NCBI GenBank assembly: GCA_006176705.1
Contig: QRFJ01005813.1
Location: forward strand, 46,511 to 110,510
Direction of reading: 5' to 3'
Length of the DNA stretch: 64,000 nt
Source: Cocos nucifera
Lineage: Eukaryota; Streptophyta; Magnoliopsida; Arecales; Arecaceae
The notes beneath the pieces were generated by a model. The model was not told the origin of the DNA. It did not search any database and was given only the letters and a program-made list of their open reading frames with translations. The position numbers and the translations under genes are program-made. Positions 1-11,620 of this stretch are shown piece after piece (positions within the stretch are counted from its first letter, which is position 1; every line of letters starts with the position of its first letter).

Positions 1-1799
1 GTGTTATAGTTTGATTACACCATAACTTGGTCTCCTAGCTATTCGAAATCCTGAGGTGTATGTTGGCTATAGCATGTTCAATATAGGAATTGGATTGCAT
101 CGATAGAAAATCTATCTACCTCGGTAGATGTGGAGAAGCCCTATGATGATCAAGAGAATCAAGTCCATAAGCCCATGGCCATGGCAGAGTGAAATAATAG
201 AAAGAGTTTCTATTAAGGTTTTCACATTGGACTTAAATCGAATGATTAATCATATAATGGATATTAGGGTTTGACGAGATTACCTTAACCCTAATCCTAT
301 TGGGGCTTAAGATAGAAGAACTTAATCACACAGGTAATTGTATTGAGAGGTTCATTTTCAATTCTGATGGGTTGCCACCATATGCTGCTAGGTGTCACTG
401 GTGGATTTTGAGAGTAATTAGAATGATTTAGATGGTCAATCATACTAGTTGTCTAAATCAGAAAAGTTTTGATCCATCGGAAGGTGTTTCGATGATGTCG
501 ATGATAGAGATCGTTACATATCTCATTACCATATGGAATTGAACCTAACTAGGTCATACAAATAAGGGTTTCAATCTAGATATCATCAATTGGACTAATC
601 CAGTTCAATTGATTTGAATAAGATTCAATTAGGTTTAAGAAAATCGTGCTAGCACATGATTGAGCCTAATGTTCTCCTTTAATTATCATTAAAAGTTATC
701 TTGACTGAGCCAAATATATTTGGGCTCACTCAGGTACCTTTACTTGATCTGACTGGAGCTTGTCTAGGTCAGAAAAGGGTTGTCTTAATTTATGAGATGA
801 ATTTGAGACAACACCTGCCATTTTTCATCACCTACTAAATCCTATTTCGGACATTTGGTCAAACATTGACCTTTGACACTTAGACATTTGTCCATGTGTC
901 AAGCCATCATAGGAGAGATTTTTTGGACTAGTCCATCTTTTAAAAAGTAGATGGATAAGGGGTGCATGCCTAGGGAGGCATGTGCCCATGGATAAAGCAT
1001 CTGGAGTCCCATACAGATGGGACTCCAGTTGCTTCGGGGACTCTACCTAGGTGGTGCCAAAGACTTGTCTTTGACCAGTCTTGGTGCCATCTAAGGATGA
1101 TTCAGAGGGGCTCTCATCTGATTGGATTAGCTAATGTCATCCCACCAATTAGATTTAGATCTGATTGTATAAAAGATTGTGATTGGCTGGGATGATGTGG
1201 CACTGCATGGCGCAATAGGGTCTATGAAAATCCTATCTGCGCCAAAATCTAAGAAGCTTGATCCATTGCCCATGCCCCAAGGCTGCCCCTCTCCCTCCTC
1301 CATGCCATCTTTAGGTCTTCTCTCTCTTATCCATGCCCAAAAATTTTTGGGCTTCAGCTTGACGCGATCCAAGCAAGAGAAAGGCGATAGGAAAAGGAAG
1401 AAGGCAGCACTGCTGCAAGAGATAACTGACATCTTTGAAAAGAGTTTTGAAGATCTTTAAAATCAGATCTAGATCTGATTTTTAGAGAGGTGATAAAGAA
1501 GAAGAAGATCTCCAAATCCTACCTGAGTGGATACCGGTAGAGGCCAGATACTTGCATGGCTAGATCTAGAATCTCAGGCAGATATTAGGATCATCATAGG
1601 ATAATCAGATTACCCTTAATAAGATAAATTAAATTAGATTTAATTTATTTTTTATTTTATTTTTTTATTAGATTAATAATATCAAATCTAGAAAGTCTCA
1701 AATCTGATCTGGATCTAAGAGAAATTTTTTTTTGAAATATCTATGTTGATCCAATTAAATCTGAACGAAGCTGATCCAAAAAATTAGGTTTTCTCTTTA
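1..1799 (+). repeat. LTR of a family-gamma Ty1/copia element, plus strand, 5' part cut by window edge
   Basis: The reverse complement of this stretch follows the Copia-IV LTRs at 47182-48985 and 55306-57075 almost end to end. About 480 bases of the LTR start lie before the window. The LTR ends at 1799 with a degraded terminus (TCTTTA where the family has CCTTCA), and the next base is already family-beta LTR sequence of Copia-I. It is therefore a 3' LTR or a solo LTR inserted in the 3' LTR of Copia-I; 1800-1804 (CTTAT) would be the target duplication, but its partner is outside the window. The position matching the TATA box of the Copia-IV 5' LTR (near 1218-1232) is mutated. Short open frames in this stretch have no retrotransposon or host similarity that I recognise. 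Confidence 0.88.
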
Positions 1800-2223
1800 C
1801 TTATACCTATATTTCATCAGAGCAAATCTTGACAATAGAAAAGCTCCAACATTGGTCGCATTCAATGCAAAGTACTCCTATATCTTACTTGCATGCCATA
1901 CTAGTATCTCCATACTCGTTAGTTAAGAGGATAACTAATCCATATGACACACAATGACCTATACTTAATTAACATTATCATCCTTGGTAACAACGTATCA
2001 TTTGATCGTGAATAGATTTAAGCACTAAACGATAAATCATTCTTTGTTGATTCCAAATAGTCCTAAGAACTTCACCACAATACTGGATTTCATTAGAAGA
2101 TGAAAAAATTTATGATCAAAATGCTCAAATAATATTTATTCATTTATAATTCATATATAAATACAAACATGTAGCTCAACCATCAATAAACTGACTATTG
2201 ACTTTAAGATACTATTCCCAACA
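1800..2223 (-). repeat. Copia-I 3' LTR, surviving end (family beta)
   Basis: The sequence matches the last 400 or so bases (plus-strand order) of the Copia-II LTRs, for example 42270-42687, including the segment about upstream closing and a CTCCATACTCGTTAGTTAAG stretch. It ends in CCCAACA at 2223, the expected TGTTGGG start of a minus-strand LTR. The remaining 2.2 kb of this LTR is cut off by the plus-strand gamma LTR to the left. Confidence 0.82.
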
Positions 2224-2828
2224 ATCTCCAACTATCGGTGCAGAATCTAATACTCATCTTCAACTTGAAGTCATCGAACTCCTTCACCACAATGTCTTTA
2301 CTGAAAGGGTTGTCCAGGTTCTCCTTTCCATCAATCTTCTGAAGGTCGACATCATCTCGATCGACGATCTTCTGGATAAGATAGTAGAGATGTAGAATAT
2401 GCTTCATCCACTGGTGTGCCTTCAATTCCTTTGCTTGAGTAATGGCTCCAGAGCTATCATAATAGAGCAAAACTAGACCATCAAGGGAGAGTGCCACTTC
2501 AAGCTCAGTGATGAACTTCCTCAGCCATACCACTTCTTTGGCAGCATTTGATGTAGCAACATACTCCACCTCATAAACTAAATCGACAACAATGTGCTTC
2601 TTGGATCTCTTCCAGTAGACAGCTCCACTGTTAAGGATAAATATATACCCTAATATACTTTTGTTGTCATCATGATCAGAGTAGAAACTAGAGTCTATAA
2701 ACCCCATAAGTTTCAAGTCCGACTCACCATAAAGAAGCCACTGGTCCTTAGTATTTCTTAAATACTTCAGGTTGATTTTAACAACCTTCCACTAGTTCTT
2801 CCCTGGATCAGGTTGGTATCTACTATTG
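2224..2828 (-). pseudogene. Copia-I pol fragment: end of RT domain and RNase H
   Basis: Read on the minus strand this encodes the C-terminal RNase H of a Ty1/copia polyprotein. From about 2716 down it carries GFIDSSF (first acidic residue), YEVEYVA (the usual EAEY motif), LYYDSSGAI (third acidic residue) and a KHILH-type helix, and it ends just before the polypurine tract at 2224. The stop normally found at the end of pol is lost, so the frame runs into the LTR. Just upstream (2717-2828) the frame continues through KDQWLLYGESD. It is then broken at 2829, where Copia-II has inserted; the same pol gene resumes at 42688. It is an inactive fragment of the outermost element. Confidence 0.88.
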
Positions 2829-5160
2829 TGAAGTATGTAGGATTTCTAGCTCTATTTTTTAAACTTTTTTTGAAAATCAAATATAGTAAAATTAAAAATT
2901 AATCTAATTAATTTTTTAGAGCTATAGATCTAATCTAAAAACTCAATAAATCTAAGATCTAATGTGACATATAAGTAATGAATCTAAAAAATAAAATAAA
3001 TAGCAGCAGTAGTAAAACTATTTTACTGATCTACGTGTTTAGAACATGTTACTTTTGTACGGGTTGTCGATCTCCATAACTAAATCACCATCAGAAGATA
3101 TAATTATCATGATAGAGCCACACAGCATGTCTGGCCTCCATGGATCCTAATCGGCTCCTCCCAAGTGCTAGCTTGATGATGGATCCTTTTGACGACTGAT
3201 GCTGATTGAACTCCTTCAATCTCCCTCCTCCAATTCTTTGGATGCTCTAGATCAATAGCAGAGGTAGAAGAGAGGTTAAGAAGACATTCCAAAAAATTTT
3301 GTGAAGATCTGACACTTAGATCTCACAGAAATGCACTCAAACCCTAGATCTAAATTCTAGTGCAGCACTTTCACCAAATACCTTACGCCTGATTTCTCCT
3401 CTAGTTTTTCTTCTCTCTATTTCTTTTTTTTTCTTATTTTTCTCACATAGAGGGTAGGGCTCACAAACAAAAGAGGCTTCCTTTTAGGTGTTGCATGTCC
3501 AAAAAAATTTCACAATTTATTTTAGTGCAAACCCAAGTGGCATGTGGGAGATAAGATAGGATAAAGTGGGTTTATTCATTCAAATTCAAACTCCATTTGA
3601 ATTTGAATGGCAACCAACCTATCCTTATCCATCTAGGATGTGGGAAATCAGATGGCGCACTCTCTTTTGTATGGGAAAGTATTTCGAGAAATATTTTCTC
3701 ATTGGAAAAGGAAGTGATGCAAGGAATGGTGAGGTGGCGCATGAAGACTATGTCAAACTAGTCTCAAACTAATCTTATCCAATTAGACCAATCCAAACCA
3801 ATTTGGTTAGGCCAAATTTAGACCAGATTAAACCCAACTCTTTTGGGCTTAATTAGGCTTAATTAATCCTAATCAAATTAGAAATTGATTAACCCCAACA
3901 CTTGATCAAATCAGGGATCAAACCTCCTAGATGATTAGGTTATCTCATAACCTAATTGGGTCAAAACCAACTGGATCCAATTCAATGGATTTGATCCAAA
4001 AATAATTATTCAATCAAATTGAGTTAATTAGTGATCAAATAACTAATTAAATCTCTCATAAATATAGAGTCTAAATCTAGTGGATGTCCAGATAATAGAG
4101 TCCCATCAAAATGATACTCTTGATCGAAGAGTCCCAAACCAGTGGAACTCTTGATCCAGATCTCCCAAACAAGTGAAACTCATGATCATAGTGTCTTAGG
4201 CCAATAGAACTCTTGATCATAGAGTCCCAGATAAGTAAGACTCAGAGTTCCAATATAGTAGAAATCTTGGTCCAAGAGTCCCAATCTAGTGAGACTCTTA
4301 ACCATAGAGTTTCAGTCCAGTGAGACTGCTGATCACAAAGTCCCAGTCTGATCTCCTAATCATAGAGACTTAGATAACCAAGACTCAATGTTCTAATATA
4401 GTAAGACTCTTGGTTAAAGAGTCCTAGTCTGGTGCGACTCTTGACCATAGAGTCTCAATCCAGTGGGAAGAGTTCCCAATAACTAGGACTCAGAGTCCCA
4501 GCCAAAAAGAACTCTCGATCGAAGAGTCCCAGTCGAGTGGCACTCTTGACCATAGAGTCCTAGTCCAGTGGGACTCTTCATCAGCCATCAGATCAGGTAG
4601 GAATCTCTAATGTGTGTAATCCCGTAGGTTCAAACCTAAGTCAGTAGCATAGAAATCAATTTCTGTACTAGTCAAAGTGACCATCTAGCAATGGTACCCG
4701 ATATCCGGATAGATCAAATAGTGACAATCATAATACTCAAAACGTACATGAATATGACTACCACATAATTCATCCCTTTGATCTTATGCTCAAAGGATGA
4801 TCTAGGATTTAACTGCCAATCCTAATAATCATCCATATTGTATTTCAAAATTCAATATCCATCGAATGGTCCACACTGATCAAGATTTTACTAAATTGAA
4901 ATACAGTGATGCACTTACTTCAACATTTGGAGGGGTCAACTCCATCTTCACTCACACACCAACTTCATAAGTACTTGACTGCACCTAGTAGCCTTCCGTC
5001 ACTAAATTAGAAATTCAGGTAGTTTTGTACCTAAGTACAGTGAGTTGCTTGCAAGTCATCATGATGATCTTAGGTCAATAGAATACTTATTCTCATATCC
5101 CATCAGAGTAAATCTTGAAATTAGAAAACCTCTGGAGTCAGTCACATTCAGTGTAGATGT
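2829..5160 (-). repeat. Copia-II 3' LTR, first segment (family beta)
   Basis: The segment aligns with 40002-42330 of the same element's 5' LTR. It starts TGAAGTATGTAG, where the other copy reads TGCTGGGTAGCATG. It stops at 5160 inside the LTR, where Copia-III is inserted after GATGT; the missing end is at 15823-16165. A reading frame at 3566-3772 recurs at 40760-40945 only because both lie in copies of one LTR, so I do not call it a gene. Confidence 0.9.
4098..4580. repeat. Degenerate minisatellite inside the family-beta LTR
   Basis: A unit of about 30 bases built on GAGTCCCAGTC..GTGGGACTCTTGA recurs through this stretch; copies of GAGTCCC at 4098, 4129 and 4222 are spaced by multiples of 31. 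GAGTCC and GGACTC are complementary, so each unit can pair with its neighbours. The same array is present at 41290-41760 in the other LTR, so it predates the insertion of Copia-II. Confidence 0.8.
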
Positions 5161-7640
5161 TGAAGGAACCAGATCTAGGATTTTAGGGCTAGATCTTGAA
5201 ATTTTTTCTAGATCAACAGCGAAAGACTCAAAATTAATCTAATTAATTCTAAATATCAAATAATCCCTAGATCTAAGAGAATATTATATGATTATTGCAT
5301 GACATTTAAATCTAAAATAAAAAATAAATAAGAAGGAAAGGTTGATCACATCAACCTAGATCTACACTACATCTTATGCATGTATGAAAAAAATAATAGA
5401 TCAGATCTATTACCTGAGCGAGTTAGATGTTCTAACTCACTGATCCAGGTTTGAAGATAAAGTTGCAAGCCACACATATATCCAGCCTCTAGGAGTCATT
5501 CACACGAGCGCACGATCATGATCAAAAATCTAGATGCTAGAAATCAGCACAGTATGCTAGTACTGCGCTGATCTTTCTTCAATGATTGATCAGATGCCTT
5601 CTTTTTTCTAGATTGGATTCTTTCAAAGAGGAAAAGGAGGAGAAGAGGTTTTAGATGTGAGACACTCTCAGAAAACCCAAAGAAGAAGGAAGGGAAGAGA
5701 TGAACACAGCAACCCTAGAAGAAGACCCTCTTCTTCTTCTCTTTGCTCTCATCTAGATACCTAGATTTGTGTCTATTGAATATCAACACCCAGAGGTTCT
5801 CTCTCCATAATTTTTAAACATCTCAAAGAACTCTCAAAGATCTATTACCCATAAAAATTTTAAGCCAAAATTCATTCAAAATATATAGAAAAGGAAGAGT
5901 CCTTTTCTAGGTCAAATACTAGACAAGGAAAGGTCAAATTGGGTAAGTCAAGAGGTGCTCAACTCTTGGGTGCTCCCTCCATAATTTTTGGTATGTACTA
6001 GTAAAAAAAGGAACACAATAAAAGTGATTTCTCACATGGAAGAAGAGAGAAATTAATTAAGAGAGGGGGCAACACCTTTTGGAATGAGTTTTGGTTTGTT
6101 AGGATTCTATCTCATAGAATCCAATATCAAAACAAACTCCTTTGACTTGGTCTTCTATCCAATTACCATATGAGAAAGAGAGGGAGAGAGGAGGTGTACG
6201 TGAAGATTAGATAGAAAAGGATTTTCCATGAAAAATATGAAAAAAAATAGGCATGGAGGGCATTGGGACTAAGGTGGTGCAAGGAGGAATCCTAGTCTTA
6301 CAAGGATTCTATCTATGACTTGGTCAAAGTGGTTTCTTAAACCAAATTAAATCAAAACAAACTCAACCAAATTAAATCAAGTTCTAATCTAATTAATAAT
6401 TAAATTAAATTAAATTAAATTTTGATTTAATTTTCTAATCAAATTAGTAAATTGGGTTGATCTAAGTCCTAGTTAGACTAGGACTAGTTTTTTCTTGCAC
6501 TTGACTTATCCAATAAGTCAATTGGACTTGATCCAATCAAGACTAAACCAAATCTAATTAAATCATATTTAATTAGACTTAATTTTTGCCCTTTGGCTTA
6601 ATCAAATTAAGTCAATTAGCAATCAAATTGCTAATCAATCCTCTTGTAACACTTGCACTAGGTTAAACATCATCGTATTGATCATTTAACCCTAGAATGA
6701 TTCTAAATCATTGATCAAACATCCGATCAGATCATGAGCTCTAATGTGTATGACCTCATAGGTCTAAACCTAAGTTGATAGTACAGAAGCAAAGTTCTAC
6801 ACCAATCAAAGTGACCATCTAGCAATGATATCCGATGGTCGAATAGGTCAAATGTGTAGAACACCATCCTTAGAACCTATGTGGATATAGTTTTCATATA
6901 ATTCATCTCCATGACCAAAATGCTCATAGGATACCTTAGAGTTCAACTGTTAACTCTGATCAGATTGTCCATATTGTATTTCAAAATATCAAATCCATCT
7001 GACGGATTATCTTGGCCAAGATTTTGCTATATTGAAATATAATGATACATTCTTCTCCAACTCTTGGAGTGGTCAATTCCATCTTATCACACACCGACTT
7101 TGCAAGTACTTGACTGTGCCTAGAAGCCTTCTGCTACTGACTTAGAAATTCAGTTAGTCTAGTACAAAAGCATAGTGAGTTACTTGCAAGTTACTGAGGT
7201 GATCTTAGGTCTAAGGGATACTTATACCTATATCCCATCAGAGACATCCTTGATAGTAGAATGCTTTGTAGTTGGTCACGTTCAATGACGATGTACCTAT
7301 ACATCTTATCTATATGCCATACCAGTGTCTCCACAGTTCTTGATTATGAGGATAACCAACCTATATGGCATATAGCGACCTATACTCGATAGATGCTATC
7401 GTCCTATTTAATGGCCTGTCATTTGGTCGTGAACTAATTTAAGGACTAATCAATAAACCCTCTCTTTATCGAAACTAAATAGTCCTAAGGACTTCATCAC
7501 AAAAATGAAGTTTGTTAGAAGATGAAGACTTGTGATGAAAAACATGGAAAGTATTTTATTTATCAATGATCAATTAGATATACAAAGTAGCTCAACCATT
7601 AACAGACTAACTATTGACTTTTGGGACACAATTTCCAATA
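5161..7640 (-). repeat. Copia-III 3' LTR (family alpha)
   Basis: The LTR is 2480 bases and is paired with 13514-15817. The other copy is shorter mainly because about 170 bases matching 6890-7060 are deleted there. It includes a short AATTA-rich run near 6400-6421 and a pyrimidine-rich tract near 5720-5750. The part from about 6740 to 7640 is clearly related to the same part of family-beta LTRs, while the first 1.5 kb is not. Confidence 0.92.
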
Positions 7641-7655
7641 ACTCTCACTTATCCT
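7641..7655 (-). other. Polypurine tract of Copia-III
   Basis: On the minus strand this reads AGGATAAGTGAGAGT and sits directly before the 3' LTR and after the RNase H coding end. It is the usual place of plus-strand DNA priming in LTR retrotransposons. The Copia-IV counterpart (49469-49483) is closer to the common GACAAGTGGGAG form. Confidence 0.75.
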
Positions 7656-9380
7656 AAAGCCACTCGGCATAATATCTAATACCCATCTTCGACTTATGGT
7701 TGTCGAACTTCTTGATTGCCAAGGCTTTAGTGAAGGGATCGGCTAGGTTCTTCTTTTCGTTGATCTTCTGAAGGTCGACGTCATCACGATCCAGGATCTC
7801 AAGAATCAGATGGAAGTAGTGCAGAATATGCTTTGTCCACTGGTGTGACTTTAGTTTCTTTGCTTGAGCTATGGCACCAATGCTATCGCAGTAGAGCAGG
7901 ATTGGACCATCAATGGAGGGTGCTATTCCGAGCTCGGTGATGAACTTCCTCAGCCACATAGCTTTCTTTGCTGTATCTAATGCTGCCATGTATTCTGCTT
8001 CACAAATAGAGTCTGCCACTGTATGCTGCTTGAAATTTTTCTAGTAGATGGTTCCACTATTTAGAGTAAAGATATATCCTGACATGCTTCTGTTGTCATC
8101 ATGATCAGATTGAAAGCTAAAATCTATAAATCTCATAAGTTTCAGATCTATCTCACCATAAACCAACCATTGGTTCTTACTATTTCTCAAATACTTAAGA
8201 ATGGTTTTAACCATCTTCCAGTGAATTTTTTTAGGGTTAGACTAATATCTACTCACTACTCCTAGTGAATATACTGCATCTAGTCTCATACATGTCATTG
8301 CATACATGATAGACTCCATTGTCGAAGCATATGGGATTCTACTCATACGCTCTCTCTCTTCAGAATTTGTCGAACATTCCTTCTTAGAGAGTGGAATTTC
8401 TTGACCTATTGAAAGATAGCTCTTTTTGGAATTCTCCTTACTGAACCTCTTCAGTACAGTTTCTATGTACGTGGACTAGAATATACTAAGCATCCTTTTA
8501 GATCTATCCCTATAGATCTTCATTCCTAGGATGTAGGATGCTTCACCCAAATCCTTCATGGAGAATTATAATGATAACCAGACTTTTATTTCCTATAGTG
8601 CGGCGATGTCATTCCCAATTAAGAAAATATCATCTACGTACAAAATAAGAAATACCACTACTGGACCATTTGCCAATTTGTAAATGCAGGGTTCTTCTCT
8701 ATTCTTAACGAAGCCATATGTTTTGATCACTTTATCAAAATGCATGTTCCAACTCTGAGATGCTTGCTTCAATTCATAAATGGATCTCTGAAGCCTACAC
8801 ACCTTGGACTTATCTATGGATGTGAACCCCTCGAATTGTATCATATATACCTCTTCGATCGGCTCTCCATTTAGGAAAGCTATCTTCACATCCATCTGCC
8901 AGATCTCATAATCTAGGTGGGCAGCTATTGCAAGCATTACCTGAATTTATTTGAGCATTACCACTGGAGAGAATGTCTTGTCATAGTCAATACCATAATT
9001 TTGATGATACCACTTGGCAACCAGATGGGCTTTATAGGTCTCCACCTTTCCATCTGCACTTCTTTTCCTTTTGAATATCCATTTACATCCGATGGATTTA
9101 ATCCCTTTGGGTGGATCAACTAATATCCATACATCATTGACCTTCATGAAATTCATTTTGAATCTCATAGCTTCTAGCCATTTCTCAGAGTCGGGTCTCT
9201 ACATAGCATCCATGTAAGTGATCTGATCCTCATCGTTCTCATCGAGTTTGATGGGATCACCATCCTAAATCAAGAACCCATAGTATCTATCCGGATGGTG
9301 TGGTACTTTATCGGATTGCCTTAATGGTGTGGGTTCATTAGGCTTTAGATCTAATCTGATCAAATTCGACTTAGGTTTAT
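7656..9380 (-). pseudogene. Copia-III pol: reverse transcriptase and RNase H, disrupted
   Basis: Frames on the minus strand give the RT start at 9168-8947 (CKWIFKRKRSADGKVETYKA), then NGEPIEEVYM and the catalytic LYVDDIFLIGND at 8937-8593. RNase H follows at 8019-7654 with ICEAEYMAA, LLYCDSIGAI and KHILHYFHLI. A stop near 8943 separates the two RT parts, and 8020-8590 holds further stops. RT would copy the element RNA into cDNA inside cytoplasmic particles, and RNase H would remove the RNA strand. The YVDD box and the RNase H acidic residues seen here are retained, but the polyprotein cannot be made in one piece. This family has YVDD, while the beta copies in this window have YMDD. Confidence 0.9.
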
Positions 9381-10480
9381 CATTTTATGTTGGAATTTCT
9401 ATCTATTGAACTTCATCAAGTTCAACCTTAGAGGCAATAGTTCCTTCACTACGAACCTTCATTTCCAAAAAGGTTGTCCTAAGGCTGACAAACATCTTTT
9501 GTTCATCAGCATGGTAGAAATAGTATCCTTTGGTCTCTTTTGAGTATTCTATAAATGCGTACTTGTCAGACCTAGGTTCAAGTTTATCTATAATTAACCA
9601 TTTGACATAAGTCTGGCACCTCTAGATTGTGAGGTATGAAAGTGCTGGCTTACGTTTTATCCATATTTCATATGGAGTTTTAATCATAGATTTACTTAGA
9701 ATCCTATTTAAAAGATAGCAAGTCGATTCGAGTGCATATCCTCAGAGGGATATCGACAAACTGGCAAAATCCATCATGGATCGAAACATATCTAACAGAG
9801 TCTGATTCCTCCTTTTAGATACACCATTATGCTATGGTGTTCTTGGAGAAGTCCATTGGAAGAGAATTCCATTCTCTCCTAGATATGTGAGAAACTCATC
9901 GAAAAGGTATTTTCCTCCTCGATCAGATCGAAGAGTTTTAATACTCTTTTTAATTTATTTTTCTACTTCACTTCAGAATTATTTGAATATTTTAAAAGAA
10001 TCTGACTTATATTTCATTAGATAGACATATCCATATCTGGATAGATCATCTGTGAAAGTGATGAAGTAGACATATCCACCTCTAACACTTATGCTCATTG
10101 GTCCACATACATCAGTATGTACTAGACCTAAGAGCTCAATGGCTCTCTCACCTTTTTCAGTAAAAGGTGACTTGGTCATTTTACCAAGACGATAGGATTC
10201 ATAGGTTGGAAGTGATTCACGATCACTAAGTTCGAGGATACCCTCTTAAACCAACCTGCTTATTCTATTCTTGTGTATATGACCTAGCCTACAATGCCAT
10301 AAGTAGATATCTATTACATTATCTAATCTAGGATGTTTGCCAGTTGAATAGACTATATTAACAGGTTGTGATAACATATATACACAATTGTTCAACTATC
10401 CGTAGAAAGCAGTAACACCATTCATAATGACATTATAAATTTATTTTTTTATTAAAATTTCATAATTATTCATGGCCAAA
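9381..10480 (-). pseudogene. Copia-III pol: integrase, catalytic glutamate replaced
   Basis: The minus-strand translation shows the integrase core. HTDVCGP carries the first aspartate and FTDDLSRYGYVYL follows (10179-9979). Further down are a RSDRGGKY segment with the second aspartate and a NGVSKRRNQT segment at about 9800-9830. The last normally contains the third catalytic residue as ERRN; here codon 9814-9816 reads AAA (lysine), and a stop stands three codons before it in the TP*HNG stretch. The downstream GYYFYH block precedes the RT linker. The protein would join cDNA ends to the target, but this copy cannot. Copia-I shows the same glutamate-to-lysine change. Confidence 0.88.
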
Positions 10481-11620
10481 AGGCCTACAAAAATGATATT
10501 TAAAAAAAACTAGGATAGAAATGATAATCACTAAGAATAATAATATGAGATTCAAATACAAGTTTCAAAATTTCTAAAGCTAGAACTAGAACTGATCTTC
10601 CATCTCCAACATTCAGGAATCTTTCATCTTGCTCGAATCTTCTACTGACCTACAATCCCTGCAATGAATTGCAAATATGATAAGGATTTTCAATATCTAA
10701 TATCTAGTCAGTAATATCATAAATAAAAAAATTGTAAGAAGTTATCACATAAATACTTTGCCCAGCAACAGCTTGCTTCTTCCTCTGCCTGTTCGGGTCC
10801 ACGAAGGTAATGTACTAAGGATAGTTCCTCTTCTAGTGCTTTCGCTTCTTACAGAAGAAACATTCAGCATGACCCTTATCGGGCTTGGTCTTTAGGGTCT
10901 GGCCCTGCACAGATGTCCTAGCCTGAACATGCACCTTCATAGCTTTCTTCTTCTTATTTTTCTTTTCTTTCCCAAAGGGTCGAGAACAAGGAAATGAACC
11001 TCCCACTAAGTTCACCGACTCCTTGTGGAGCTAGTGATCCTTCTTAAAGTTTTGAAGTAACCCCAGTAACCCATGGTAGTCAACTTCAGGCTCTGACATT
11101 CTATAATGTGTAAGGAATGGGAGATAAGACTTGGGCAGCGAGTTTAGTATTGTATCTTTTTCAAGCTGTTTATGCAAGAAAAAGCCAAGCTTGCTCAAGC
11201 GCTCTATCAGCTAGATCATTTACAATACATGATCAGTGACAGAGGCTTCATCCCGCATTCTAGCATTGAAGATGGCACAACTAGTCTTGTGCCTTTCAAC
11301 ATCATCAGGTGTGCCAAAGGAATCCTCCAATACTTGAAGCATGTCCTTTAGCTGAGCTATCAAATCTACGACTAAACTCATCACTCATCATAGCTAGCAT
11401 AATGTAGCGCACCATTTCAGACACTGAGCCACTTCTGATAAGTGTCTTTGATAGTTCCATATGCATTTGTAGCTGGCTCCTCAAGTGCATCATTCGTTAT
11501 CACATGTAAGATGCGTTCATACTTCAGAATAATCTTTAACTTTCGATACCAGCTACCAAAGTTGGGTCCCACCAACTTATTATTATCCAACAATAATCGA
11601 AGTGATAGAAAAGTGGCCAT
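10481..11620 (-). pseudogene. Copia-III gag and protease, disrupted
   Basis: The start at 11620 is chosen because the first residues (MATFLSLRLLLDNNKLVGPN) match the typical copia gag opening, followed by WYRKLKIIL and a helix-rich region with stops. A lysine-rich linker leads to a zinc knuckle, CFFCKKRKH, followed by a stop (10833-11015), which would bind element RNA. The protease follows: the stretch before HICNSLQGL should hold the D-T/S-G active site but reads D-I-E (codons 10689-10697). Gag would form the particle and the protease would process the polyprotein. The frame is broken several times. Confidence 0.85.

Noticed and set aside
1127..1460. Open frames of about 100 codons near 1.2-1.4 kb
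   Set aside because: They lie within a family-gamma LTR and are not open in the other two LTR copies.
3566..3772. A reading frame conserved at 40760-40945
   Set aside because: Both lie in the two LTRs of the same element, so the likeness follows from LTR duplication. No domain is recognisable.
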